The translations under genes and the position numbers were made by a program. The notes under the pieces were generated by a model. It saw nothing but the letters and a program-made list of their open reading frames with translations. It was not told the DNA's origin and searched no databases. Below, piece after piece: positions 6,354 through 14,761 of a stretch of DNA of 43,676 nt. The stretch spans positions 1,177 through 44,852 of the forward strand of contig NZ_JALNYS010000024.1 in assembly GCF_023229695.1 (NCBI RefSeq), in the 5' to 3' direction. Position 1 is the first letter of the stretch, and each line of letters begins with the position of its first letter. Origin of the DNA: Sulfuricurvum sp. Its GTDB lineage: Bacteria > Campylobacterota > Campylobacteria > Campylobacterales > Sulfurimonadaceae.

Positions 6354-6890
6354 TTATTCGCCGTTTTCTTCGTTGGTTGCTACACCATTGGCAGGCGAAT
6401 CGGTGAAATTGAGGATCTTTTTCGTTACGTTGACGGGGCAGAAAAAGAAAATTTCAAAGATGGGGTTCATAACGGTGGTCTCATCATCGATAATATTAAA
6501 CGCTTTAAAGCTGAACCCTTTGCCGTCGGATTCATTGTTCATTGAGATTGTAAAAGTTAACGGCCCAAGTGAGCGGAGCATATTGGTAATTTTTTTGAAA
6601 TTTTTATCCTCTTGGGCGGCCATCAGATTCGGGCTCTCTTCGGTACGGGCATTCATTTGGGTACTGAGGAGGGCAAGATTGTCGCGATGGACATTTTTAT
6701 TCCATTTGATAACCCCTTTAGGGAATCGGAGCAGTGAAGTTTTAGAGATCAACGGATGGGGAGAGGTCTTTTTAATCGTCTCTAAAAGTTTTAAAAAAGA
6801 GTTTTTTCCACCCATATTGGCAGCATACGCAAGGAGTTGATCGCGAAGAAGAATTTTGTCAGCACTGGATAGCTGATGAAAATGGCACAT
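6354..6890 (-). CDS. Hypothetical protein upstream of modE
   Basis: I do not recognise this 178-residue soluble protein. The start at 6890 (MCHFHQLSSADKILLRDQLL) is preferred over one at 6905 because AAGGG lies 6 nt before it. The N-terminal third is helical (SFLKLLETIKKTS), the middle has FPKGVIKWNKNVHRDNLALL, and the C-terminal half has strand-like segments ending FEIFFFCPVNVTKKILNF. The tail is acidic. There is no signal peptide or clear membrane span. It is the first gene of a two-gene unit with modE, so a link to molybdenum metabolism is possible but unsupported by motifs. Confidence 0.65.
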   Translation of the reverse strand: MCHFHQLSSADKILLRDQLLAYAANMGGKNSFLKLLETIKKTSPHPLISKTSLLRFPKGVIKWNKNVHRDNLALLSTQMNARTEESPNLMAAQEDKNFKKITNMLRSLGPLTFTISMNNESDGKGFSFKAFNIIDDETTVMNPIFEIFFFCPVNVTKKILNFTDSPANGVATNEENGE

Positions 6891-6916
6891 AGTGGGCCCT
6901 TGCATTAAGATGCGCT

Positions 6917-6922
6917 ATTATA
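6917..6922 (-). promoter_or_regulatory. -10 box for hypothetical-modE operon
   Basis: Read on the minus strand, this is a perfect TATAAT, 26 nt upstream of the preferred start at 6890. No clear -35 is visible. It lies inside a small GCGCTATTATAGCG palindrome, which could host a regulator. Confidence 0.5.
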
Positions 6923-6951
6923 GCGGATTCTTAGAGCGATAAGCCCCTTAG

Positions 6952-7033
6952 TGTGAGTTACGCACCTTGCCTTAGCAGGTATTTGAAGGGGAATTAATCT
7001 CCCGGGCATTGCGTGGAAAGTGCGTAACATCAG
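6952..7033. repeat. Multi-hairpin element, short divergent copy A
   Basis: About 82 bp with the same terminal inverted repeats as the longer copies: TTACGCAC at 6958-6965 and AAAGTGCGTAACATCAG ending at 7033. The interior is different and shorter, so this is a decayed or internally deleted member. Its right end touches the aroE stop codon at 7034-7036. The expected 7-bp target duplication is not recognisable on the left. Confidence 0.6.
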
Positions 7034-7825
7034 TTAATACAAAAAGCTCTTTTGCATCAAGGGTCTGATCTGTTCAACGGAATGGAGCTTATTTAGAAAA
7101 AGGTGGTTGGCAAGGAGTCCCTGTTCGAGAAGCATATCGCTTCCGTCTTTATACGGAAGGGCGAGAATTTTGACTTCCTGCAAAAATGGGGTCTCTTTTC
7201 CATAAATGACATCCACCGCCCCTTTGGTCTGTGCGAGCAGTTTCTTGAGGAGGGATCGGGGGAGCGGAAGTTCGTCATCACTCAATCCCGCAGAGGTGGT
7301 GTTGATGATCAGATCGTACGGCTTTGCGGTAAATTCATCCCAACATAGGGCAGAAAAACCATTCTCTCGGAAAAAATTTAGGCGACCGGATGAGCGGTTG
7401 AGGATGGTCGGGGTGATCCCTTCTTGCCGCAAAACCGTAGCAAGTGCACGGGCGGTGCCGCCGGCTCCGAGAATCAGAGCGTTTTGGATCGGACCGAAGG
7501 GCTGGATCGCATTGATGAAACCGTCCGCATCGGTGTTGTATCCGATCAATTTCCCATTTTCGTTTATCAGGGTATTGACCGCCTGGATCTTTTGTGCAAT
7601 GCCGCGCACTTCGTCGCATTGGAGGTATGCGGCCTCTTTGTGAGGGACGGTGACGTTGGCGCCGCTAAGAGCTTTGGCAAAAAAAACGTCGCGGAGTTTC
7701 GATCCGTCACGAAGAGGGGAGCGTGTATAACACGCTTTGACCCCCAGCGCCTTAAAGACACTGTTATGCATCAAGGGAGAACGTGAATGTTCAATGGGAT
7801 CCCCGAAGATGGTGAAAATTTTCAT
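7034..7825 (-). CDS. aroE: Shikimate dehydrogenase
   Basis: A 263-residue shikimate dehydrogenase that reduces 3-dehydroshikimate with NADPH. The substrate domain has PIEHSRSPLMHN and NVTVPHKEA (catalytic Lys), with an Asp further on in GYNTDADGF. The nucleotide domain has GAGGTARALATVL and a Ser/Arg dinucleotide-specificity loop (LNRSSGR). The C-terminal DGSDMLLEQG is also typical. The gene overlaps trpE by 4 bp and ends the long minus-strand cluster. Its stop codon lies immediately against repeat copy A. Adjacent trpE and a class II DAHP synthase at 15851 place several aromatic-pathway genes close together. Confidence 0.95.
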   Translation of the reverse strand: MKIFTIFGDPIEHSRSPLMHNSVFKALGVKACYTRSPLRDGSKLRDVFFAKALSGANVTVPHKEAAYLQCDEVRGIAQKIQAVNTLINENGKLIGYNTDADGFINAIQPFGPIQNALILGAGGTARALATVLRQEGITPTILNRSSGRLNFFRENGFSALCWDEFTAKPYDLIINTTSAGLSDDELPLPRSLLKKLLAQTKGAVDVIYGKETPFLQEVKILALPYKDGSDMLLEQGLLANHLFLNKLHSVEQIRPLMQKSFLY

Positions 7826-9234
7826 GCGGGGTTGACCAAATCTTCCAACGTACTGGTGAGGGCACCGAGTTTATTGGTCACTTCGAGATATTCAAGCTCG
7901 TTTTGCGAATCGGCGACAATGCCGGCTCCCGCCTGCAATATTACATGATCGGGCTTGATGAGGGCAGTACGGATCGTGATCGCGCTGTCCATATTGCCGT
8001 CAAATCCGAAATAACCGATCGTTCCGCTGTAAAAGCCGCGCTTTACCCCTTCGAATTGGGCAATCAATTCCATTGCACGGATTTTCGGAGCTCCGGTCAT
8101 GGTCCCTGCGGTAAAAGTAGCGGCGAGAAGATCAAACATATCTTTATCCTCGCGGAGTGAGGCATGGACATCGGAGACGATGTGCATCACGTGCGAATAA
8201 CGTTCGACGTGCATCATCTCTTCGACGCGGACACTGCCGGTTTTTGCAATCCTGCCGACATCGTTGCGCCCTAAATCGATCAGCATCAGATGCTCCGCCA
8301 GCTCTTTGGGATCGGAGAGGAGCTCTTCTTCAAGTTCCAAATCACGCTGTTTGGTCCCTCCGCGCTTACGGGTGCCGGCGATGGGACGTAAAAGGACATC
8401 GCCGTCGCTCAGACGTACCATCACTTCGGGAGAACTGCCGACGATATTGAAGTTTTCGTATTCCATCAGATACATGTAGGGTGAGGGGTTTTTCAGGCGT
8501 AAAATACGATAAAAACTAAACGGGTCAACCTGTGCGTGTCGAATATAGCGGTTGGTCATCAGGATTTGGAAAACGTCTCCGCTGCGGATCATTTTTCTGG
8601 ACTCTTCGACCATCGAAAAAAACTTCTCTTTGGTGTGGATAAACTCGCCCCCCTTATCCTCTTTGATCGGGATCAGAGGCGTGTAGCGGTAAGGGGATTT
8701 CAATTCCGCTTCGATCGATGCGAAGCGTCCTTGAATCTCATCGGAGCTTGAAAGCATGGTGATCGTCAGATCTTTATGCGAAACGACAAGGGTGAATTTC
8801 GGGAGGATAAGATCCATGTCGGGAGTAGACGTTTGATCTTCCAGATGGGACATCGTTTTTTGAAGGACCGGTTCAAAAACTTGGACCATGTCATAACCGA
8901 TAAATCCGATAAATCCGTCTACGTAACCGATCTTTAGATCCCGTGTAATGTTGCGGTAGCTTTTTTGATCCAGTTTCGCATAGTAAGATTTTAAAAATTC
9001 AAAAGGGGAGATATCCAGAACATTGATTTTTCCCGATCCGTCGGTGTAGGTGGTCGTTTGATCGGCATACACGAGACGCTCACGCGCCCCGATCACAATA
9101 ATGGTATAGTTCCCCTCACTGTTTCCGGCACTTTCGAATAAAAAACTCACTTCCCCCGGGAAGAGGGTTTTTGTCTTCTCATAAACAGCTATCGGAGCAA
9201 ACTGATCCAGTGAAAAAGAGAGTGAACGTATCAC
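7822..9234 (-). CDS. trpE: Anthranilate synthase component I
   Basis: About 470 residues, chorismate-binding fold. RPIAGTRKRG is the deciding motif: PIAGT indicates anthranilate synthase, whereas PabB normally has PIKGT. Other conserved blocks are GDVFQILMTNRY, SPEVMVRL, HLMLIDLGRNDVGRIA, GTMTGAPKIRAMELI and GFYSGTIGY. It makes anthranilate from chorismate, the first step of tryptophan synthesis, with a glutamine amidotransferase partner that is not in this window. I place the start at a GTG at 9234, just after the SPOR stop with AAAGGGG before it; an alternative GTG at 9258 overlaps the SPOR gene by 23 bp. The absence of other trp genes nearby is notable. Confidence 0.88.
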   Translation of the reverse strand: MIRSLSFSLDQFAPIAVYEKTKTLFPGEVSFLFESAGNSEGNYTIIVIGARERLVYADQTTTYTDGSGKINVLDISPFEFLKSYYAKLDQKSYRNITRDLKIGYVDGFIGFIGYDMVQVFEPVLQKTMSHLEDQTSTPDMDLILPKFTLVVSHKDLTITMLSSSDEIQGRFASIEAELKSPYRYTPLIPIKEDKGGEFIHTKEKFFSMVEESRKMIRSGDVFQILMTNRYIRHAQVDPFSFYRILRLKNPSPYMYLMEYENFNIVGSSPEVMVRLSDGDVLLRPIAGTRKRGGTKQRDLELEEELLSDPKELAEHLMLIDLGRNDVGRIAKTGSVRVEEMMHVERYSHVMHIVSDVHASLREDKDMFDLLAATFTAGTMTGAPKIRAMELIAQFEGVKRGFYSGTIGYFGFDGNMDSAITIRTALIKPDHVILQAGAGIVADSQNELEYLEVTNKLGALTSTLEDLVNPA

Positions 9235-9235
9235 G

Positions 9236-10132
9236 TTACCCCTTTGTGATGTAGGCACCCGATTCGATATTTCTTCGAACCGTTCCTAATACATCACGTG
9301 CCGCTTTTTCATTTTGGAAAGGGCCGACCATGACTTTGGTTGCCGCACCGCTGGGAATATTCGAATATTTCAATCCGCTTGCATTGAGCCGCTCATAGAG
9401 CTGCGGATTGGGGGTTTTGGCAAATGAACCCACCTGGATATAGTAAACGCCTGTTGCACCGGCAGCTTTGGGAGCAGCCGCTTCTGTAGGTTTTGCCGCT
9501 GCTTTCTCTACCGGTTTTTCGGCCGGTTTGGCTACGGTTTTTTCGGGAGCTTTTTCCACCGTTTTTGCAACGCTCTTTTCAGCTGCTTTAGGTGTTGATT
9601 TGACAATAGCCGGTGCCTGAATTTTTTGTACTTTATCCGGTTTGGTCGATTTAATCGTCGGTGTATTGACAACCGGTTCAGCCGCTTTCGGCGTAACGAC
9701 AGGGGCAACCGCTTTCGGAGCAGCCGCAGGAGCAGGCACCGGAGCAGCCGCAACACTTTGCGGAATCGGTTTGGACTCAATCATTTGCGGAGCTTGCTGT
9801 ACGGTCGCAGCCGGAGCATTGGCTTCTTGTTTGATGCGCTGTGCAATCTGTCCTAAATCTTCAGAACCCGCAGCTGTCGTATTCCCCTCCTGAATCACCT
9901 CTACCGGTTCGAACAACGGATCATCGATAATTTCGGTTGGAGCAGAAGGTTCCGGTACGGCAGCGGCAGCCGGTGCACTCTCAACGCTTTCACTTTTGAG
10001 TGAATTCATAATGACCAGAACAATGATCAAGATCAGAGTAAGCGTCGCAATGGCAAGCAATAATTTTTTGCTGCCGGAGCTCCCCCCCCTTTTATTGAGG
10101 ATGATGTCGTTGAGTTCGTTTTTTTCTTCCAT
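9236..10132 (-). CDS. Inner-membrane SPOR-domain protein
   Basis: A 298-residue single-pass protein. A short cytoplasmic N terminus is followed by a membrane span at ~23-43 (KLLLAIATLTLILIIVLVIM), a long low-complexity Ala/Pro/Lys linker (~50-220, with repeats of the KPAEKPVEKAA kind) and a C-terminal SPOR domain at ~225-298 (GVYYIQVGSFAK; GAATKVMVGPFQNEKAA). SPOR domains bind denuded peptidoglycan at the division septum. The position after DUF1882 and before aroE (here with trpE inserted) matches the gene order I recall from Campylobacter. A role in cell division or envelope remodelling is inferred from the domain. Confidence 0.9.
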   Translation of the reverse strand: MEEKNELNDIILNKRGGSSGSKKLLLAIATLTLILIIVLVIMNSLKSESVESAPAAAAVPEPSAPTEIIDDPLFEPVEVIQEGNTTAAGSEDLGQIAQRIKQEANAPAATVQQAPQMIESKPIPQSVAAAPVPAPAAAPKAVAPVVTPKAAEPVVNTPTIKSTKPDKVQKIQAPAIVKSTPKAAEKSVAKTVEKAPEKTVAKPAEKPVEKAAAKPTEAAAPKAAGATGVYYIQVGSFAKTPNPQLYERLNASGLKYSNIPSGAATKVMVGPFQNEKAARDVLGTVRRNIESGAYITKG

Positions 10133-10177
10133 TTGAGTATCCTTAATGTTGATTCTTACTACGCGATAAAGGCAATG

Positions 10178-10720
10178 CTACATATGTTTGGACCACGAAG
10201 CACCGCGCTCTTTGGCGTAAACTTCGTAGGGGAGATTCAGGATATTATAGTCCGGCGGCAAATCAAGCGTCGGAAAAATTCGCCACTGTTTTGGTTGTTT
10301 TGCGGCTAATTTCATCGAAATCATTTTACCCAGTTGATCGGCTTCTTGTAAAGTGGTATGCCCTTTATGGATATAAACGTGTAAATGGCCGGGAGTTTTG
10401 GTCTCAAAAGCGGTAAAGTTGATGTATCCCTCTTCCCGGAGGAGCAATTGGGCTTTGTGATAGAATCGCTGAGGATCGTTCCCGTTGTAATCGATGACGA
10501 TGTTTTCAACTTTGTTGAATTGGTTGATCAGTGAATGGGCAACGGTAATCTGCCCCTTAAGATGTTGATCGATAACGGCCTGAGTAAGCGGCTTATCGAT
10601 TCTTTCATATTTATTGAAAAAAGTACGCCCTTTGAAATCGATTTTATTCACGACGTTGTCGTGCTTGAGCCAGTAATGATCCGAGATCATTTTTATCAGT
10701 TTCATCTCCATCGACGTCAT
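10178..10720 (-). CDS. DUF1882 protein (Campylobacterota-specific)
   Basis: A 180-residue soluble protein with no assigned function, of the type found after glyA in Campylobacterota. Segments include IKMISDHYWLKHDNVVNKID, GRTFFNKYERIDKPL, a conserved VIDYNGNDPQRFYHKAQLLL and HLHVYIHKGHTTLQEADQLG. The block combining 'iDYNG', 'ETKTPGHLHVYIHKG' and 'RIFPTLDLPP' recalls a primase or archaeo-eukaryotic-primase-like fold (DNA/RNA handling), but this is a weak impression. The gene lies between repeat copy B and the SPOR gene, and continues the cluster. Confidence 0.8.
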   Translation of the reverse strand: MTSMEMKLIKMISDHYWLKHDNVVNKIDFKGRTFFNKYERIDKPLTQAVIDQHLKGQITVAHSLINQFNKVENIVIDYNGNDPQRFYHKAQLLLREEGYINFTAFETKTPGHLHVYIHKGHTTLQEADQLGKMISMKLAAKQPKQWRIFPTLDLPPDYNILNLPYEVYAKERGASWSKHM

Positions 10721-10798
10721 AAATGCGATACCCTCTTTTTAGAATAAGGCGGGTCTTCCCACCCCTTACGTTGGCCGTTTGGCACAGAAAATCAATAG

Positions 10799-10942
10799 CA
10801 AACCTTACGCACCTAGTCTAAACACGTGCGAAAAGGTTAGTAACCTCCCGTATCCGAAAGATACGGGAAGCTTCAGGGGGGTGCAGGGGACAAATTGTCC
10901 CCGCCACTTTACGGGCTTTGCCCGGAAAGTGCGTAACATCAG
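10799..10942. mobile_element. Multi-hairpin MITE-like element, copy B
   Basis: A 144-bp element in reverse orientation relative to copies C to E. The right end AAAGTGCGTAACATCAG (ending 10942) and left end ACCTTACGCAC are inverted repeats. Internal hairpins are CCCGTATC/GATACGGG (10847-10854 with 10860-10867) and GGGGACAA/TTGTCCCC (10886-10902). Flanks TCAATAG (10792-10798) and TTAATAG (10943-10949) match in 6 of 7 positions, as expected for a 7-bp target duplication. The right flank contains the last codon and stop of glyA. The element separates glyA from DUF1882 inside an otherwise tight cluster. Confidence 0.75.
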
Positions 10943-12190
10943 TTAATAGGTGGATTGTTTATAAATAATAAATCCGCGTGCCAGTTCTTTGAGTTCATCT
11001 TTGATAGCGGCATGAGCGGCTTCATCTTCGATATTGTCCAAAACATCGGCAATTTTATTGGCGATAATCTCAAACTCTTTCTCTTTCATACCGCGTGATG
11101 TCAGGGCAGGGCTTCCGATACGGATACCGCTGGTGACGAACGGTGAACGGGTTTCCCCCGGAACCGTATTTTTATTGACGGTGATCCCCGCACGTCCGAG
11201 CGCTGCATCGGCATCTTTTCCGCTGAAGGGTTTATTAAGAAACGACACCAATACAAGATGGTTGTCCGTTCCGCCGCTGACCACATCGTAGCCCCGTTCC
11301 ATCAATACTTTAGCAAGTACCGCAGCATTTGCTTTGACTTGTTTGGCGTATACTTTCCACTCCGCAGAGAGATTGTATTTAAATCCGACCGCTTTTGCCG
11401 CAATGACATGAACCAACGGTCCGCCTTGAAGACCCGGAAAAATTGCGGAATTGACTTTTTTGGCGATCTCTTCGTCATTGGTCATAATCATACCGCCGCG
11501 TGGGCCGGCAAGGGTTTTGTGGGTTGTTGTCGTGACAACATGGGCATGAGGGAACGGGCTGGGGTGTTCACCGGCAGCTACGAGACCCGCGATGTGGGCG
11601 ATATCGGCAAACAAGAGTGCTCCGACCGCATCGGCAATTTCACGGAATGCGGCAAAATCGATTTCGCGGGCATACGCGGATGCGCCGCAGACGATGATTT
11701 TAGGCTGAACGATTTTGGCGATATCCATAACACGCTCATAATTGATGCGGCCATCCAGTTCGACACCGTAGGTGAAACTGTGATAGTTTTTACCTGAAAA
11801 ACTCACTTTTGAACCGTGGGTTAGGTGACCGCCGTGGCTGAGATCCATACCGAGGAGTTTGTCTCCCGCCTGTAAAAGGGCCGCATAAACCGCACCGTTG
11901 GCTTGTGAACCTGCATGAGGTTGAACATTGGCGAATTTGCATCCGAACAATTCACAGGCGCGATCAATGGCCAATTGTTCAACACCGTCGGCGTATTCAC
12001 ATCCGCCGTAGTAACGTTTTGCCGGATACCCTTCGGCATACTTGTTGGTAAACACACTTCCCATTGCTTCCATGACGGCCGGAAGGGTAAAGTTTTCCGA
12101 AGCGATCATCTCCAGATGGTCGCTTTGACGTTCAAGCTCTTGCTCACACAGGGTATAAATTTCATTATCGAATTCTTTGAGGAAACTCAT
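10943..12190 (-). CDS. glyA: Serine hydroxymethyltransferase
   Basis: A 415-residue PLP enzyme of normal length that interconverts serine and glycine while charging tetrahydrofolate with a one-carbon unit. Visible blocks: MIASENFTLPAVMEAMGS, TNKYAEGYPAKRYYGGCEY, DLSHGGHLTHG, and the PLP-lysine motif THKTLAGPRGG. The tail RIGSPALTSRGMKEKE is also conserved. It overlaps lysS by 4 bp (ATGA) and sits in the order fur-lysS-glyA known from Campylobacter. Its final Tyr and stop codons coincide with the target duplication of repeat copy B, so the insertion left the protein intact. Confidence 0.97.
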   Translation of the reverse strand: MSFLKEFDNEIYTLCEQELERQSDHLEMIASENFTLPAVMEAMGSVFTNKYAEGYPAKRYYGGCEYADGVEQLAIDRACELFGCKFANVQPHAGSQANGAVYAALLQAGDKLLGMDLSHGGHLTHGSKVSFSGKNYHSFTYGVELDGRINYERVMDIAKIVQPKIIVCGASAYAREIDFAAFREIADAVGALLFADIAHIAGLVAAGEHPSPFPHAHVVTTTTHKTLAGPRGGMIMTNDEEIAKKVNSAIFPGLQGGPLVHVIAAKAVGFKYNLSAEWKVYAKQVKANAAVLAKVLMERGYDVVSGGTDNHLVLVSFLNKPFSGKDADAALGRAGITVNKNTVPGETRSPFVTSGIRIGSPALTSRGMKEKEFEIIANKIADVLDNIEDEAAHAAIKDELKELARGFIIYKQSTY

Positions 12191-13704
12191 TCTTCTTCTC
12201 CGTTATTAAGTTGGTTGTTGTGTAAAGGTTTCATGGCCGGGAAAAGCAATACGTCCCGAATTGAGTGTTGATTGGTCAGCAGCATGACGAGGCGGTCCAT
12301 TCCGATCCCCTGACCCGCTGTCGGAGCCATCCCGTAGCTGAGTGCCGTAACGAAATCATCATCCATTTCATGGGCTTCGTCATCGCCGCAAGACTTGGCC
12401 GCCATTTGCCCCTCAAAACGTCCCAACTGATCGACCGGATCGTTGAGCTCGCTGAAGGCATTGGCAATTTCACGTCCCGCAATGAAAAGCTCAAAGCGGT
12501 CGGTCAGTTCGGGACGCTCGTCATTACGACGTGCAAGCGGTGAAATCTCGACGGGGTAGTGGGTGATAAACGTCGGATTGATCAGTTTGGCTTCGACAAA
12601 TGCATCAAAAAGTTCCCCTTGAAGCTGCCCGAGATTCATCGCGGTGTTGGCCTCAAGATTTTTCGAACGAAGATAGGCTAAAATCGCCTCTTTATCATTG
12701 ACGATCTCCTCCGGTACCCCGCCGATGGTGCTGAGGCTTTTGATCAGTTCGATTTCACTGAATTGGTCGAAATCGACCTCAAGTTCACCGTAGGGAAGAC
12801 GTTTCGGCAGATTTAGATGGTCAAAGAGGTACTCGAAATACTCTTTGGTGATCTCGATCAGGTCTTTATAGGTTTTATAGGCCCAGTAGAATTCGATGGA
12901 GGTGAATTCGGGATTATGGGTCGCATCCATCCCCTCATTACGAAAATTGCGGTTGATTTCAAATACCGCTTCAAATCCCCCGACGATGAGCCGTTTCAGA
13001 TACAGTTCGGGAGCGATACGCAAATAGCGGTCAATTCCCAGAGCATTGTGATGGGTGACAAACGGCTTGGCATTGGCACCGCCGGCGATCGGGTGCATCA
13101 TCGGGGTTTCGACTTCCAAAAACCCTTTCTCTTCAAAGAAACGGCGGGTGAGGCTGATCACTTTCGAACGGATATGAAACGTCTTGCGTACTTCGGCGTT
13201 CATGATTAAATCAAGATAGCGCTGGCGATAACGCATCTCTTTATCCTGAATGCCGTGAAATTTTTCCGGCAGCGGAGAGATCGCTTTGGTCAGTATTTTT
13301 AGAGTACCGGCATGAAGGGAAAGCTCTCCGTGCTGGGTGACGAACGGATATCCGCTCACTTCGACAATGTCACCCACCTCGATCAGCTTTTTAAAGACGT
13401 CGTTGTAAAAATTCTCCGGAAGATTGTCGCGTGCCACGTAAACCTGAAGCATTCCGCTTTCGTCTTCGATTTTAATAAAACTGGCTTTCCCCATCAAACG
13501 GTAAAGTTTGATCCGTCCTGCGACGGTGTAATGGCGGTGTTCGTCTCTTTTCTCCTCTTTGGTGAACAAATCGGAGTTAACGTTGTGAAATTTATCGATA
13601 GTAGTATTACGCTCAGAATGGTTTGCGTAGGGATCGATCCCTAATTCTCTGAGTGCATTGGATTTTTCAATCCGTTGCTGTACGTATTGGTTTTCAAATG
13701 CCAA
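12187..13704 (-). CDS. lysS: Lysyl-tRNA synthetase (class II)
   Basis: A 505-residue class II lysyl-tRNA synthetase. The N-terminal ~60-145 region is the anticodon-binding OB fold (YTVAGRIKLYRLMGKASFIKI). The catalytic domain has motif 1 (FFEEKGFLEVETPMMHP), motif 2 (FEINRNFRNEGMDATHNPEFT) and motif 3 (GQGIGMDRLVMLLTNQHSIRDV). It attaches lysine to tRNA-Lys. The gene starts 11 bp after fur and overlaps glyA by 4 bp, so the three are almost certainly one transcript. Confidence 0.97.
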   Translation of the reverse strand: MAFENQYVQQRIEKSNALRELGIDPYANHSERNTTIDKFHNVNSDLFTKEEKRDEHRHYTVAGRIKLYRLMGKASFIKIEDESGMLQVYVARDNLPENFYNDVFKKLIEVGDIVEVSGYPFVTQHGELSLHAGTLKILTKAISPLPEKFHGIQDKEMRYRQRYLDLIMNAEVRKTFHIRSKVISLTRRFFEEKGFLEVETPMMHPIAGGANAKPFVTHHNALGIDRYLRIAPELYLKRLIVGGFEAVFEINRNFRNEGMDATHNPEFTSIEFYWAYKTYKDLIEITKEYFEYLFDHLNLPKRLPYGELEVDFDQFSEIELIKSLSTIGGVPEEIVNDKEAILAYLRSKNLEANTAMNLGQLQGELFDAFVEAKLINPTFITHYPVEISPLARRNDERPELTDRFELFIAGREIANAFSELNDPVDQLGRFEGQMAAKSCGDDEAHEMDDDFVTALSYGMAPTAGQGIGMDRLVMLLTNQHSIRDVLLFPAMKPLHNNQLNNGEEE

Positions 13705-13715
13705 TGGGATTCCTT

Positions 13716-14201
13716 TTACTTAGTGGTTTGTGAATGCTGACATGTTTCGCATATGCCGTATATCTGCATGGAGTGCTCTTGCATGATAAAACCGAGATCT
13801 TCGGTAATCTTTTTTTGGCGCTGTTCAATCTGCTCATCGACAAATTCGGTAATGGTGCCGCACTCGGTACAGATGATGTGATCGTGATGATCTTTTGCTC
13901 CGAGTTCATATTTTTTACCCTGCGCTCCGAAGGAGAGAGAGGTGACCATCTCCGATTCTTCCAGCAAAGAGAGGGTCCGATAAACGGTCGCGATCCCGGT
14001 GTTGAGGGTGGGGTGTTTCTCCTGAATCAGATGATGGAGCGCTTCGGGGGTGAGATGTTCATCCGAGCTGTAGAGCATCTCTAAAATGACCTCCCGTTGG
14101 ATGGTGAATTTGAGGCCGTTATCTTTGAGCAATTGTTTGAAATCACTTAAAAGCTTGTTGTATTCTACGGTCCGTTCCGTAAAATCGGTATAAGCGTTCA
14201 T
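13716..14201 (-). CDS. fur: Ferric uptake regulator
   Basis: A 161-residue Fur-family repressor. The N-terminal winged helix (LKDNGLKFTIQREVILEMLY; NTGIATVYRTLSLLEE) is followed by the metal-binding dimerisation domain with the HHDHIICTECG motif and a second CETC pair near the C terminus, giving two CxxC structural-zinc sites. With iron bound it represses iron-uptake genes. The location directly upstream of lysS-glyA is the same as in Campylobacter jejuni, which favours true Fur over Zur or PerR. The N terminus is slightly extended (MNAYTDFTERTVEYNKLLSD). Confidence 0.93.
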   Translation of the reverse strand: MNAYTDFTERTVEYNKLLSDFKQLLKDNGLKFTIQREVILEMLYSSDEHLTPEALHHLIQEKHPTLNTGIATVYRTLSLLEESEMVTSLSFGAQGKKYELGAKDHHDHIICTECGTITEFVDEQIEQRQKKITEDLGFIMQEHSMQIYGICETCQHSQTTK

Positions 14202-14203
14202 GG

Positions 14204-14761
14204 TTATTTCTCCTTAGCCTGAATGGTGTCGTTTTGATCGCTTTGATTCGTATCGTCAAGAAGAGAGGTGACATCATCCGTTTCAATGTGGAGGATGAAA
14301 TTCCCTGTCGAAAACATCGGTTCGTAGAACAAACTGCCGGCCATTTTCTCTTCAAAATTTTCACGAATCGCCGATACGCTGAAAAGGGCGTATATGATCA
14401 CGGAAAGGATAAAGAAAAATTTGCTGCTTCCGATGACAAATCCCAATGCACGGTCAAGTGCCCCCAATCCGCTGAGGGTACTGAGTTTTTTAAATCCGGA
14501 TCCCAGTGAGACCATTAAAATCCAGAAAATTCCCAATGCAAAAACAAAACCGATGAGATTGACTGCGGTAGGGGTTTCGAAATGAAAGAGGGTTTCGCTC
14601 AAAAAGCTACCGATTATCCCCCCCATATGAGAAGCGACGTAAATCCCCCCGACAATACCGACAAGGCCGAAAACTTCTTTTGAAAAACCGTTGAGAAACC
14701 CTTTGAGCCCCAGTAACAGAACGATGGAACCCACGGCGACATCAAAATAATTCAAATCCAT
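14204..14761 (-). CDS. cvpA: CvpA-family membrane protein
   Basis: A 185-residue integral membrane protein with four predicted spans: FDVAVGSIVLLLGLKGFLNG, VNLIGFVFALGIFWILMVSL, and FVIGSSKFFFILSVIIYALF, plus a GLVGIVGGIYVASHMGG segment. The early 'D....i.l..lkGf.nGf..E..gl.g' pattern is the CvpA signature. Family members were linked to colicin V production and affect envelope homeostasis, but the molecular role is unclear. The start overlaps the GGDEF gene stop by one base (TAATG) and fur follows after 2 bp. Confidence 0.88.
   Translation of the reverse strand: MDLNYFDVAVGSIVLLLGLKGFLNGFSKEVFGLVGIVGGIYVASHMGGIIGSFLSETLFHFETPTAVNLIGFVFALGIFWILMVSLGSGFKKLSTLSGLGALDRALGFVIGSSKFFFILSVIIYALFSVSAIRENFEEKMAGSLFYEPMFSTGNFILHIETDDVTSLLDDTNQSDQNDTIQAKEK

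Noticed and set aside
9626..9893. Plus-strand frames opposite the SPOR gene
   Set aside because: They arise from the low-complexity Ala/Pro/Lys linker read on the other strand and are Arg- or Gly-rich without a sensible start.
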